Below are positions 6,699 through 14,372 of a stretch of DNA of 17,261 nucleotides, piece by piece (within the stretch, counting starts at the first letter, position 1; every line of letters begins with the position of its first letter). A program made the position numbers and the translations under genes. The notes below the pieces were generated by a model that was not told where the DNA came from, ran no database searches, and saw nothing but the letters and a program-made list of their open reading frames with translations. The stretch is from an uncultured Collinsella sp. GTDB lineage: Bacteria > Actinomycetota > Coriobacteriia > Coriobacteriales > Coriobacteriaceae. The DNA is taken from NCBI GenBank assembly GCA_902470695.1, contig CABRHH010000038.1, positions 1 to 17,261 of the forward strand, given 5' to 3'.

Positions 6699-8210
6699 CT
6701 ACTGGTAGCTCACCGTCTGCTGGGAATCCTTCACCACGACGTCGTGCGCACCGCCCTCGACGATCGAGGTGGCGGACACGAGCGTGAGACGGGCCTTCTC
6801 CTGCAGCTCGGGAATGGAGAGCGCGCCGCAGTTGCACATGGTGGACTTCACCTTGTACAGCGTGCCGTTCACGCCGTCCTTGAGCGCGCCGGCGTATGGC
6901 ACGTAGGAGTCGACGCCCTCCACGAACGAGAGCTTCTGGGCGCCGCCCAGGTCATAGCGCTGCCAGTTGCGGGCGCGCGCCGAGCCCTCGCCCCAGTACT
7001 CCTTCATGTACTGGCCGTTTACGTTCACGCGAGCCGTGGGGCTCTCGTCGAAGCGGGCGAAGTAGCGACCGAGCATGAGGAAGTCGGCGCCCATGGCAAG
7101 CGCGAGCGTCATGTGGTAGTCGTAGACGATGCCGCCGTCGGAGCAGACGGGCACGTAGATACCGGTCTCTTCGAAGTACTCGTCGCGCGCGCGGCACACG
7201 TCGATCAGCGCCGTGGCCTGACCGCGACCGATGCCCTTGGTCTCGCGCGTGATGCAGATCGAGCCGCCGCCGATACCGACCTTGATGAAGTCGGCACCGC
7301 AGTCGGCCAGGAAGCGGAAGCCATCGGCGTCCACCACGTTGCCGGCACCGACCTTGACCGTGTCGCCGTAGTTGGCGCGGATCCACTCGATCGTGCGCTT
7401 CTGCCACTCGGAATAACCCTCGGAGGAGTCGATGCACAGCACGTCGGCACCGGCCTCGACCAGCAGCGGCACGCGCTCGGCATAGTCGCGGGTGTTGATG
7501 CCGGCGCCCACCATGTAGCGCTTGTTGGCGTCGAGCAGCTCGTTGGGGTTGGTCTTGTGGCTGTCGTAGTCCTTGCGAAACACGATGCCCATGAGGTGGT
7601 CGTTGTCATCGACCACGGGCAGGGCGTTAAGCTTGTTGTCCCAGATGACGTCGTTGGCCGTCTTGAGCGAGATATCCTTATCGCCCACGACCAGCTGCTC
7701 GCGCGGGGTCATGAACTCGGAGACCTTCTTGGCGTGATCGTCGCGGCTGGGACGATAATCGCGGCTGGTCACGATGCCGAGCAGCTTGCCGCGCGGCGTG
7801 CCGTCGTCGGTGACGGGCATGGTGGAGTGGCCGGTCTTCTCCTTGAGCGCCATGACCTGCTCCATGGTCATGTCGGGCGTGAGGGTGGAGTCGGACTCGA
7901 CGAAACCTGCCTTGTGGTCCTTGACGGCCTTGACCATGGCGGCCTCGGACTCCGGGGTCTGCGAACCGTAGATGAACGAGATGCCGCCCTCGGTGGCGAG
8001 CGCCACGCCCATGTCCACGCCGGACACGGACTGCATGATGGCCGACACCATGGGGATATTGAGCGTGATGGCCGGCTCCTCGCCGCGGCGGAAGCGCGTG
8101 AGCGGGGTCTTCAGCGCAACGTTGTTGGGGATGCACTCGGACGAGGAATAACCGGGTACGAGCAGATACTCCGAAAACGTGTGGGACTCACCGGGGAAAA
8201 ACGTGGCCAT
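6699..8210 (-). CDS. guaB: IMP dehydrogenase
   Basis: IMP dehydrogenase oxidises IMP to XMP with NAD+, the committed step to guanine nucleotides. The 503-residue protein shows an N-terminal barrel segment (NIPMVSAIMQSVSG) and a CBS pair inserted at roughly residues 110-230 (TMPVTDDG...LLGIVTSRDY and NALPVVDDNDHLMGIVFRKD). The rest of the barrel follows, with DSSEGYSEWQ, GAGNVVDADGF and the catalytic loop GGGSICITRETKGIGRGQAT, where Cys319 is the nucleophile. The substrate and phosphate loops (SDGGIVYDYH, GADFLMLGRYFA) and the flap with EYWGEGSARARN follow. The loop reads SICITRE rather than the more common SICTTR. AAGGAGC precedes the ATG at 8210. It is a single-gene unit with its own promoter and terminator. 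Confidence 0.97.
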   Translation of the reverse strand: MATFFPGESHTFSEYLLVPGYSSSECIPNNVALKTPLTRFRRGEEPAITLNIPMVSAIMQSVSGVDMGVALATEGGISFIYGSQTPESEAAMVKAVKDHKAGFVESDSTLTPDMTMEQVMALKEKTGHSTMPVTDDGTPRGKLLGIVTSRDYRPSRDDHAKKVSEFMTPREQLVVGDKDISLKTANDVIWDNKLNALPVVDDNDHLMGIVFRKDYDSHKTNPNELLDANKRYMVGAGINTRDYAERVPLLVEAGADVLCIDSSEGYSEWQKRTIEWIRANYGDTVKVGAGNVVDADGFRFLADCGADFIKVGIGGGSICITRETKGIGRGQATALIDVCRARDEYFEETGIYVPVCSDGGIVYDYHMTLALAMGADFLMLGRYFARFDESPTARVNVNGQYMKEYWGEGSARARNWQRYDLGGAQKLSFVEGVDSYVPYAGALKDGVNGTLYKVKSTMCNCGALSIPELQEKARLTLVSATSIVEGGAHDVVVKDSQQTVSYQ

Positions 8211-8266
8211 GTTGCTCCTTAGACGCTCAAGGTTGGCCGACAGGCGGCCGTGCTACTTGGGGACAC

Positions 8267-8297
8267 ATTGTAGCGCACGCCCGCGGGCGGCGTGCGC
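8267..8297 (-). promoter_or_regulatory. guaB -10 element abutting a 9-bp inverted repeat
   Basis: TACAAT (8267-8272 on the minus strand) is a good -10 box about 57 bases upstream of guaB. Directly upstream, gcgcacgcc (8273-8281) and ggcgtgcgc (8289-8297) form a perfect 9-bp inverted repeat with 7 bases between. The repeat fills the spacer and -35 region, and no consensus -35 can be seen. An operator for a repressor or activator of purine genes is possible. Confidence 0.5.
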
Positions 8298-8340
8298 GTC
8301 ATTGACGTACTCCAAACGGTCTGCAGGCTGCGGCGTGCAG

Positions 8341-8406
8341 GGTGCGCGGAGCGCGCGGCGAGGTGGGGCGAATCGCGCAGCACCGACCCGCCCTCGCCCG
8401 CGCACC
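8341..8406 (-). terminator. Long GC-rich inverted repeat behind mntP
   Basis: The outer arms ggtgcgcg (8341-8348) and cgcgcacc (8399-8406) and the inner arms ggcgagg (8357-8363) and cctcgcc (8392-8398) can pair with an 8-base bulge. It starts about 20 bases after the mntP stop. No T run follows, so it is terminator-like only by position and stability. Confidence 0.35.
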
Positions 8407-8427
8407 TTGCGCTCACGTTACGGAAGC

Positions 8428-9003
8428 CTACAGGCCCGCGAAGGCCTTGATGCCAATGCAGATGAGTACCACGCCGCCGGCAACCTGGGCATGCGCACCG
8501 AAACGCTCGCCTAGGCGCCGACCCAAGGCGAGCACCGCCAGGCAGCACGCGAACGTGGTGAGGCCAATCATGCCGCCGTACAGCACGATGTCCTTGCCGG
8601 CCGCGGCAAACGATACACCCACGATGAACGCGTCGATCGAGGTGGCGATCGCCTCCATGCCGATCATGGGCCAGGTGAGTCGCGTGGTGCTGCAGCTTTC
8701 CGGCTCACGTAGCTCGCGCAGGGCCTCGAAGATCATCTTGCCACCCACGAACCCCAGGATAACGAGCGACACCACGCCCGCATAGGCGTCGATGTAGCCG
8801 GCGATGAGCGTGCCGCCGAAATACCCGGCGATCGGCATGGCCATCTGAGCCAGCGCGAACGCAACCGGCATGCCGAGCTTTTTGGACAGCGGCATATCCG
8901 GCTCACACAGCGAATTGGACAGCGTCACCGCCATGGCATCCATGGCCAGCGCGACGCCGAGCACGACGCTTTCCAGCAGCGCCGCAAACGAAATGAAACC
9001 CAT
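8428..9003 (-). CDS. mntP: Manganese efflux pump MntP
   Basis: MntP exports Mn2+ across the cytoplasmic membrane. The 191-residue protein has the normal family length and six hydrophobic segments. They are arranged as two three-helix repeats, each carrying the family Asp motif: AMDAMAVTLSNSL near residue 21 and TSIDAFIVGVSFA in the second half. The loop after helix 3 carries the charged EALRELREPES. I start at 9003 (MGFISFAALLESVVLG) because GGGAGGTG lies just upstream and homologs begin here; the frame stays open to 9177 without a site. The 243-base upstream gap contains small GC hairpins (for example ggggactgcccc at 9094-9105). I see no match to the manganese riboswitch that often precedes mntP, so how it responds to Mn is unclear. 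Confidence 0.95.
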   Translation of the reverse strand: MGFISFAALLESVVLGVALAMDAMAVTLSNSLCEPDMPLSKKLGMPVAFALAQMAMPIAGYFGGTLIAGYIDAYAGVVSLVILGFVGGKMIFEALRELREPESCSTTRLTWPMIGMEAIATSIDAFIVGVSFAAAGKDIVLYGGMIGLTTFACCLAVLALGRRLGERFGAHAQVAGGVVLICIGIKAFAGL

Positions 9004-9246
9004 GACACCTCCCGATGCAAGGGACGCGAAACACGATGAGACCATCTGAGCGAGCACACAAGCGCCGCCCGGATTTAGCTGAACATAAGGCGAGGGGACT
9101 GCCCCATGCGGGCAGGCGGGCCGGCGGGCCGGCGTCGAGGACGCGGGCCCGGGTGCACATAGCGCCGCGGCCAGCACATCATCGAAGGCGGCCGGGCCTT
9201 ACAGGACCTCGCAATGCAGGCGCACAGACGGCGCACCCGTGCGGTC

Positions 9247-10701
9247 TCACGGCTCGGGAGGATTGCAGAACCAGCGTAGCGCCTGGTCGAGGTCATCGGC
9301 GATGGCGAGTGGGTTGTCGAGGCCGGCAACCAAGCGCAAGAAGCGCCCGTCGGCGCCGTCGCGGGCAAGCAGGCGGGTGCGGGCATCCGGCTCCGAGGCG
9401 GCGGGCGCACCGGCAGCAAGCGGCTCGCAGGCGCAAGGCGAACCCGGAGCAGGCGCGGCGCCGGCGGCCGGCGCCGTACGGATGGCGGGCACCACGGCGG
9501 TGGACTCAGGCGAGCAAGAATCGGACGCGACGGCGCCCGCGGCGGCGGCGCCGGATATGCCCGGGCGGGTGCGGTGCCGTGCGGCACGGGCTATGAAGGC
9601 GGCGGCGCATGTCGAGGAAGGCACCTCGAAATCGAGCGCGAACCCCGCACCGTGCCGCAGCGCTTGGGCGGCCAAGGCGTGGTCGGGGTGCGTCGGCAGC
9701 CCTGGATAGACCACGCCGGGCACGGCATCGCAGCAGCTCAGATACTCCGCGAGCGCGCGGGCGTGGTCGCAACGGCGCTGCGTGCGCACGTCGCGATCGA
9801 GCAGCACCGCCGGCTCGCACGCGTCCGGGGCACCGTCCAGCGCCCGCGCGATCTCGACGCGCAGACAATTGAGTTCAGCGGTTGCCTCGTCCCGCCTCTT
9901 CCGGCGTGGGCGCGCAACCGACAGCGCCCACCGGGACTGCGAGCCGGTGCGGGACAGGGCGATGCCAGATGCATCGGCGGCGTCGCGCGCCCCGTCCACA
10001 TCCAGGCGTTCAAGACACAGGTCGGCACCGAGTTCAAAGGCAGCCGAGCAATACGATGTCGTCGCGCTCACGTCAAGCGCCAGCAGCGCCCCGCGCGCGT
10101 GGGCGGCCGCGGCAAGCGCTCGGACGTCGGCGATACGCAGGTCCCATGCGGAAAGCGCGGGAGCCAACCAGAGAGCCCGGGCGCACGCCGGCACCGGCGC
10201 CGCCTCGAACCCGGACGGATGCAGGTCCTCGACAAAAAAGAGAGATTCCGCAGGGAACCTCTCTGAAAAGGCATCGGTGAGCCCGTTCGCGTAGACGACA
10301 AGCGCAAGCGCACGGCCACCCGCCTCGTTCGGGACCGCTGCGCGGGCGACGCCTGGAGCCTCCGCACGGGTGCCGCCCGCATTCGCAGGGGCAAAGCCCA
10401 CGTTTGCAGGGGCGATGTCCAGGATCGCTGCGCGGGCGACGTCCGCGCGCGCTGCCTGAGTGACATCCGCATTCGCAGAAGCGCCGTCCGTGTCCGCAGG
10501 GGCGGCGGCCTCGCTCGCACGCTCCCCTGCCCCGACCGCACGATTGCGGGCGGCTGGCGTGCAACCGCCGAACGCAGGAAGCCCGTCGAACAGGCCCGAT
10601 GCACCGAGCGCCTCGGCGCAGGAGGACGCGCGCACCAGGCAGGCGGCCGCGGCGCCCACGTGGGCGGCATAGGAGGAGGCCTCGCTCGCACGTTCGTACA
10701 T
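9247..10701 (-). CDS. Degenerate cystathionine gamma-synthase-fold protein lacking the PLP lysine
   Basis: Several blocks match Cys/Met-metabolism PLP enzymes. ALWLAPALSAWDLRIADVRA followed by LAAAAHARGALLALDVSATT (about 177-215) aligns with the LWLETPSNP...VTDI...GALLVVDNTF block, so Asp210 may occupy the pyridine-binding position. VVYPGLPTHPDHALAAQALR (330-349) aligns with V-YPGL-SHP-H-LA. GRFLRLVAGLDNPLAIADDLDQAL (452-475) aligns with the C-terminal RLSVGLE...DLEQAL, keeping Arg456. Where the family has S-TKY with the PLP lysine, this protein reads LERLDVDG (230-237), so normal PLP catalysis is unlikely. Two alanine-rich tracts (about 47-125 and 383-440) are inserted. The start at 10701 has GGGAGGTG upstream; the frame is open to 10962 but without a site. 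Length is 484 residues against about 380-400 for active enzymes. It could be a structural or regulatory paralog, or a decaying gene still held open. Confidence 0.75.
   Translation of the reverse strand: MYERASEASSYAAHVGAAAACLVRASSCAEALGASGLFDGLPAFGGCTPAARNRAVGAGERASEAAAPADTDGASANADVTQAARADVARAAILDIAPANVGFAPANAGGTRAEAPGVARAAVPNEAGGRALALVVYANGLTDAFSERFPAESLFFVEDLHPSGFEAAPVPACARALWLAPALSAWDLRIADVRALAAAAHARGALLALDVSATTSYCSAAFELGADLCLERLDVDGARDAADASGIALSRTGSQSRWALSVARPRRKRRDEATAELNCLRVEIARALDGAPDACEPAVLLDRDVRTQRRCDHARALAEYLSCCDAVPGVVYPGLPTHPDHALAAQALRHGAGFALDFEVPSSTCAAAFIARAARHRTRPGISGAAAAGAVASDSCSPESTAVVPAIRTAPAAGAAPAPGSPCACEPLAAGAPAASEPDARTRLLARDGADGRFLRLVAGLDNPLAIADDLDQALRWFCNPPEP
10331..10510 (-). 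repeat. Two-copy 90-bp tandem duplication inside the CGS-like gene
   Basis: Positions 10331-10420 and 10421-10510 align without gaps. Shared blocks include cgctgcgcgggcgacg, ccgcattcgcag and gcaggggcg, each displaced by exactly 90 bases. The units encode residues of about 65-94 and 95-124, sharing -APA----A-ANA--T-A----VARAA-. The period is a multiple of three, so the frame is preserved. Confidence 0.75.
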
Positions 10702-11061
10702 GGCGCACCTCCCCGTTATCGGCCGCAAAGCTGAAAAGCAAAAAACTGAAACGCCAGTGTAGCAAATCGCCCGACCGGCAGACACCCCTCGCAAAGAAAC
10801 TCGAAACGCACTTTGCGCCCAGACACGTACCGGGCAGCAAAGCCGCCGCACGGATGGCGGCAGCAGCGAGAACCGGTGCGATGCGCGAGACCGCTCGCAA
10901 GGTGCGCGATGCCAAGGCGAGGAGCAGCGACACCGCACCCAGCCGACGTCGACACAGTGCACGCTGGCAATTCAGTGCACAACGGCGGCGGCGCAGCGCG
11001 TGCCCACGCCACCGCCCGTGCGACAGCAAGCGCACCGATCGGCACGCAAGCTACAACGAGC
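10702..11061 (-). other. 360-base intergenic region between the hydrolase and CGS-like genes
   Basis: I see no convincing gene here. It contains the probable -10 of the CGS-like gene and a T-rich leader on the minus strand (10727-10755). It also contains a 7-bp inverted repeat, cgcaaag/ctttgcg (10790-10796 and 10811-10817), and two direct copies of cagtgcac near 10965 and 10975. No T-tailed terminator for the sucrose operon was recognised, and no tRNA pattern was seen on either strand. Confidence 0.6.
10756..10761 (-). promoter_or_regulatory. Candidate -10 element of the CGS-like gene
   Basis: TACACT on the minus strand, within GCTACACTGG, lies 55 bases before the chosen start. It is followed by a T-rich leader. 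The -35 region (TGTCTG at about 17 bases) is a poor match, so the call is tentative. Confidence 0.4.
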
Positions 11062-12759
11062 CTAGCCGAGCGGCCACAGGCTGATGGATGCCCCCGGTGC
11101 CTCGACGGAGACGCACCGCGCGGATGGGTAGACGCGCGTCGACAGGACGAGTACTCCGCCGTTCACGAACACCTCAACCGAGGACACATCGGCCACGATC
11201 CGCACGTCGCGCACCTCCTCGAGCGGCTCCCAGCGCGTCGTGCGCCCGCAACCGCATGCCGTGCGCGCCGTGTCGAGGAAACGCATCTGGAAACGCGCCG
11301 GCTGCGCCGTATCCGAGTCATCGGCAGAATCGTCGGCGCCAGTGGACTCCCCCGCCGGTGCGGGCGCGTCAACGTACGCGTCCTCCACACGCGCCGGCAC
11401 CGCCGCATCCGCAGCAGCATCCGCCGGCAACCACGCCAGCTCGAGCTCGCCGAACAACAGGGCGCGAAAGCCCTGCTGCACACCGGTGACCTCGATATCG
11501 AAGGCATCGAGGCCCTCCGCCTCGAGCGTGCCGGACCCCGCCTGCCGCACGCCGCGCAGCTGCTCCAACTCGCGCACCGGACGCTGCAGCACCGCACCAT
11601 CCGCGCCAGCCGCCAGCTCGCGCGGCAGCGTCAGGCAGTGCTGCCAGCCGTCGGCCACCGTGGGGTCGTTGCCGTAGGTGTCGTCGTCGGGCATGCCCAT
11701 CCAGCCGATGAGGATTCGCCGGCCGTCGGCAGCCTCGAAGGTCTGCGGCGCGTAGAAGTCGAACCCGGCATCCCAGAGACGAAACGCCCCCAGCTCATAG
11801 GCGTCCGTGATGTCGCCGGTCACCGGGAAGTAGCCGGACTGGTAGATGTTGCCGCGCTCCCACCGGCCGCCTTCCAAGCCTTGGGGCGACACCGACAGCA
11901 CCTTGCGGGGCGCAGGGCCGCCCGCAACCCCGGCAGGCTCAGCCGCCGCAGCCGCCTCGGCAGCATCGGCTCCCGGCTGCGCGAGCTCGAAATAATCCGG
12001 GCACTCCCACATGAAGCCGAAGCGCTCCGGCGTGTGCAGGCGCCTCACCAACCGCCAACTCACCAGGTCATCGGAGGCGAACAGGAGCACCTCGCCTACA
12101 TCCACAGCGGCGCCCGCGCCATGCAGCGCCGCAAAGCGCGTTGCTGGCAGCTCGCCGTCGCTCGCGCCTCGACGCCGCGCGCCCTGTACCATGAGGTAGC
12201 GTCCGCAGGCCGCATCGGCGCGCCACACCTTGGGATCGCGCACGTGGCAGGTGAGGTCGGCCGGGTAATCGGCATTCGTCATGAGGAGGCGCTTTGCCGA
12301 GAACACGGAGCCGTCCGCCGTCTCCACGCTCAGCGTGTTGCCCTCGCGTCCGCTCGTCACGTAGTCGTAGCGCTCCCCCGCGCGCTCAAGCTTGACGTTG
12401 CCGGTGTAGAACATCGTCACGCGTCCGTCATCGCCCACAAGCGCCGAACCAGAGTAGACCCCGTGGACATCGGCCGGTGAATCGGGCAGCAGCACGCAGC
12501 GGTCGTAGGTCCATCGCACCAGATCGGTACTTGTGGCATGCCCCCACATCTTCACGCCGCCCGCCACGTCGAAGGGGGCGTATTGGAAATACGCATGGAA
12601 CACGCCGTCCACCTGGCACAGGCCGTTCGGGTCGTTCAGCCACCCCAGCGGGGGCATCACGTGGAACCGCTGGCCGAAACGGCCATGGCCGCGCTCCGCA
12701 GCCCGCGCTTCCGCATCGGCGACGAGCCGCGCCAGGTCGCGCTGCAGCGCATTGCTCAT
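11062..12759 (-). CDS. scrB: Sucrose-6-phosphate hydrolase, GH32 family
   Basis: The enzyme cleaves sucrose-6-phosphate, delivered by the PTS, into glucose-6-phosphate and fructose. The 565-residue protein has the GH32 five-bladed propeller motifs: WLNDPNG (40-46) with nucleophile Asp43, FQY (58-60), RDP (174-176) with the transition-state Asp175, and WECPD (251-255) with acid/base Glu252. FDFYAPQTF follows before the C-terminal beta-sandwich. It is somewhat longer than the usual 470-500 residues because of two low-complexity Ala/Asp/Pro-rich insertions (about 260-285, and about 465-500 within the sandwich). Its ATG overlaps the stop codon of the PTS gene (ATGA, 4 bases), so the pair is translationally coupled. 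No signal peptide is seen, consistent with a cytoplasmic phospho-sugar substrate. A general fructosidase is the main alternative, made less likely by the PTS partner. Confidence 0.94.
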   Translation of the reverse strand: MSNALQRDLARLVADAEARAAERGHGRFGQRFHVMPPLGWLNDPNGLCQVDGVFHAYFQYAPFDVAGGVKMWGHATSTDLVRWTYDRCVLLPDSPADVHGVYSGSALVGDDGRVTMFYTGNVKLERAGERYDYVTSGREGNTLSVETADGSVFSAKRLLMTNADYPADLTCHVRDPKVWRADAACGRYLMVQGARRRGASDGELPATRFAALHGAGAAVDVGEVLLFASDDLVSWRLVRRLHTPERFGFMWECPDYFELAQPGADAAEAAAAAEPAGVAGGPAPRKVLSVSPQGLEGGRWERGNIYQSGYFPVTGDITDAYELGAFRLWDAGFDFYAPQTFEAADGRRILIGWMGMPDDDTYGNDPTVADGWQHCLTLPRELAAGADGAVLQRPVRELEQLRGVRQAGSGTLEAEGLDAFDIEVTGVQQGFRALLFGELELAWLPADAAADAAVPARVEDAYVDAPAPAGESTGADDSADDSDTAQPARFQMRFLDTARTACGCGRTTRWEPLEEVRDVRIVADVSSVEVFVNGGVLVLSTRVYPSARCVSVEAPGASISLWPLG

Positions 12760-14162
12760 CGCGCCGTCACCTCGCCGGCCGTCTCCTCATCGCGGTACAG
12801 CGCGAAGGACACGCCGAACGACACCGCGGCGGCCACCGCGAACATGATGAGGTACTGAACGGGCTGGGACAGGCACAGCAGGATGCCGAAGATACCGGTG
12901 ACGCCTGTGCCCGAGGCCGCCAGGTGCGTGAGCGCGCACACGAGTGCACCCGCGCCGCCGCCGATGCAGCCGGCGATGAAGGGCTTCACGAAGCGCAGGT
13001 TCACGCCGAAGATCGCAGGCTCGGTGATGCCCATGAAGGCGGAGAGTGCAGACGGCAGCGCCAGGCCCTTGACCTTGGCGTTCTTGGTCTTGAGCGCCAC
13101 GGCGAGCGCCGCGCCGCCCTGGGCGATGTTGGCGGCGCTGGCGATCGGCAGCCAGTAGGTCACGCCGTACTGCGCAAGCTGGCCCAGGTCGATGGCGGTG
13201 TACATCTGGTGGATACCGGTCACCACGGTGGGCGCGTAGAACAGGCCGATGATGGCCGAGCCGATGCCGAACGGCAGGGTGAGCAGCGCCTGGATGACGC
13301 CGAGGATGGCGTTTTCGGCCCACACGAAGATCGGGCCCACGGCCACCATCGTCACGAGAATGGTCACGAACACCGACACGAGCGGGGTAACGAACAAGTC
13401 GAACATCTCGGGCACGACCTTGTGCAGGCGCTTCTCGAGGAAGGCCAGGATGCCCACGGCAATCACGATGGGGATGACATGGCCCTGGTACCCCACCCAA
13501 TCGAAGCTGTAGAGACCGGGGATGACCGGCACCACGGCGGCAACGCCGTCGGAGGCGACCGTGTAGGCGCTCTGCAGGCTGGGGTTGATGAGCGCCATGC
13601 CCACCACCGCGCCCAGATACGGGTTGGCTCCGAACGCCTTGGCGGCCGAGAAGCCGATCAGGATCTGCAAGAACGTGAAGGACGTCCCCGAAACCAGGTC
13701 GGCGATCTTGTAGATGAAGTTGTCCGTGTCGATGGCGATGAAGCCGTTCGCGCTCATGAAGTTGAGCGCGCTCATGATGCCGAGCAGCAGGCCGCTCGCC
13801 ACGATCGCGGGGATGATGGGCACGAAGATGTCACCCAGCAGCTTGATGGCGCGCATGAAGATGTTCTGCTGCGCGGCGGCAGCCTCCTTGGCCTCCTCCT
13901 TGCTGGCCTGCTCGATACCGCCCTGGGCCACGAACTCGTCGTAGATCTTGTTGACGGTGCCGGTGCCGAAGATGATCTGCAGCTGGCCCTGAGCCTCGAA
14001 CACGCCCTTCACGCCGTCGACGTCCTCGATGGCCTTCTTGTCCACCAGCGTGTTGTCGGCGATGACCAGACGCAGGCGCGTGGCGCAGTGCGCCGCTGAG
14101 GCTACGTTGCCGGCCCCTCCCACCAAGCGCAGCACGTCCTGCGCAGATGCACGGTAATCCAT
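12756..14162 (-). CDS. scrA: Sucrose-type PTS transporter subunit EIIBC
   Basis: The membrane permease imports sucrose and phosphorylates it to sucrose-6-phosphate using phosphate from the PTS. In the 468-residue protein, residues 1-80 form the EIIB domain with the phosphorylated cysteine Cys26 in AHCATRLRLVI. A charged linker (about 80-100, EQASKEEAKEAAAAQQ) leads to the EIIC domain (about 105-460) with about ten hydrophobic segments. It includes the conserved GITEPAIFGVNLR block with its sugar-binding-type Glu. No EIIA domain is attached, so phosphate must come from a separate EIIA outside this window. AAAGGG precedes the ATG at 14162. Sucrose specificity is inferred from the coupled GH32 hydrolase and family resemblance; trehalose or beta-glucoside permeases share the architecture. 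Confidence 0.93.
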   Translation of the reverse strand: MDYRASAQDVLRLVGGAGNVASAAHCATRLRLVIADNTLVDKKAIEDVDGVKGVFEAQGQLQIIFGTGTVNKIYDEFVAQGGIEQASKEEAKEAAAAQQNIFMRAIKLLGDIFVPIIPAIVASGLLLGIMSALNFMSANGFIAIDTDNFIYKIADLVSGTSFTFLQILIGFSAAKAFGANPYLGAVVGMALINPSLQSAYTVASDGVAAVVPVIPGLYSFDWVGYQGHVIPIVIAVGILAFLEKRLHKVVPEMFDLFVTPLVSVFVTILVTMVAVGPIFVWAENAILGVIQALLTLPFGIGSAIIGLFYAPTVVTGIHQMYTAIDLGQLAQYGVTYWLPIASAANIAQGGAALAVALKTKNAKVKGLALPSALSAFMGITEPAIFGVNLRFVKPFIAGCIGGGAGALVCALTHLAASGTGVTGIFGILLCLSQPVQYLIMFAVAAAVSFGVSFALYRDEETAGEVTAR

Positions 14163-14289
14163 GGCGAACCCTTTCTCACTCGAACCCGCGCACGCGGGCC
14201 GTCTCCTCTCGGCTCCCGGTGCGTCCGAAAACCGCGTGCTGGCGAGCCGGCGCCGATAGCTTGAGCAGCCGTCTCATAGCGATTGTTAC

Positions 14290-14303
14290 TGTAATCGTTT
14301 TCA
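14290..14303. promoter_or_regulatory. LacI-type operator 1, before the PTS gene
   Basis: tgtaatcgttttca is an imperfect palindrome around a central CG. It differs from operator 2 at a single position and lies exactly 22 bases from it, two helical turns, so two repressor dimers could bind the same DNA face. It is probably the binding site of the LacI-family regulator encoded just upstream. Confidence 0.7.
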
Positions 14304-14331
14304 CATAGAAGTGAAATCGTTTTCATGTCTG
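14302..14331 (-). promoter_or_regulatory. Candidate scrA-scrB promoter overlapping the operators
   Basis: On the minus strand CAGACA (14326-14331) and TATGTG (14302-14307) are 18 bases apart. The -10 is weak (three of six matches) and the -35 moderate. The placement is attractive because operator 2 fills the spacer and operator 1 touches the -10. It would give a leader of roughly 130 bases, which contains a GC hairpin, cccgcg-ca-cgcggg (14185-14198). Other positions are possible. Confidence 0.35.
14312..14325. promoter_or_regulatory. LacI-type operator 2, before the PTS gene
   Basis: tgaaatcgttttca is the best palindrome of the three sites in the module (its reverse complement is tgaaaacgatttca). 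It is typical of LacI/CcpA-family operators with a central CG. It lies about 150 bases before scrA and 22 bases from operator 1. Confidence 0.75.
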
Positions 14332-14337
14332 TTTTCC

Positions 14338-14367
14338 GGTGAACGGTCGAAAATGAAGGGTGAACGG
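14338..14367. repeat. Direct repeat of ggtgaacgg upstream of the scrA promoter region
   Basis: Two exact copies of ggtgaacgg, at 14338-14346 and 14359-14367, are offset by 21 bases, about two helical turns. They lie just upstream of the candidate -35 of scrA and directly behind the regulator stop codon. The placement would suit an activator, but no protein is identified. Confidence 0.45.
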
Positions 14368-14372
14368 CAGGC

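Noticed and set aside
9004..9177. 58-residue extension of MntP
   Set aside because: The extra residues are not membrane-like and have no ribosome site. Homologs start at the chosen methionine.
10335..10510. CRISPR-like spaced repeats
   Set aside because: There are only two diverged copies with a 90-base period inside a coding frame, and no constant repeat with unique spacers.
10702..10962. 87-residue extension of the CGS-like protein
   Set aside because: The stretch covers a -10-like box and a T-rich leader, with no ribosome site at the upstream start; the ATG at 10701 has GGGAGGTG.
12477..14099. 540-residue plus-strand frame opposite the PTS and hydrolase genes
   Set aside because: It has a His/Gly/Asp/Glu-rich composition typical of antisense frames and no start signal, and it contradicts two clear genes.
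14163..14200. tRNA-like GGGTTCGAGTGAG stretch on the minus strand before scrA
   Set aside because: It only resembles a T-loop. No acceptor, D or anticodon arms can be placed around it, and it sits in the scrA leader.
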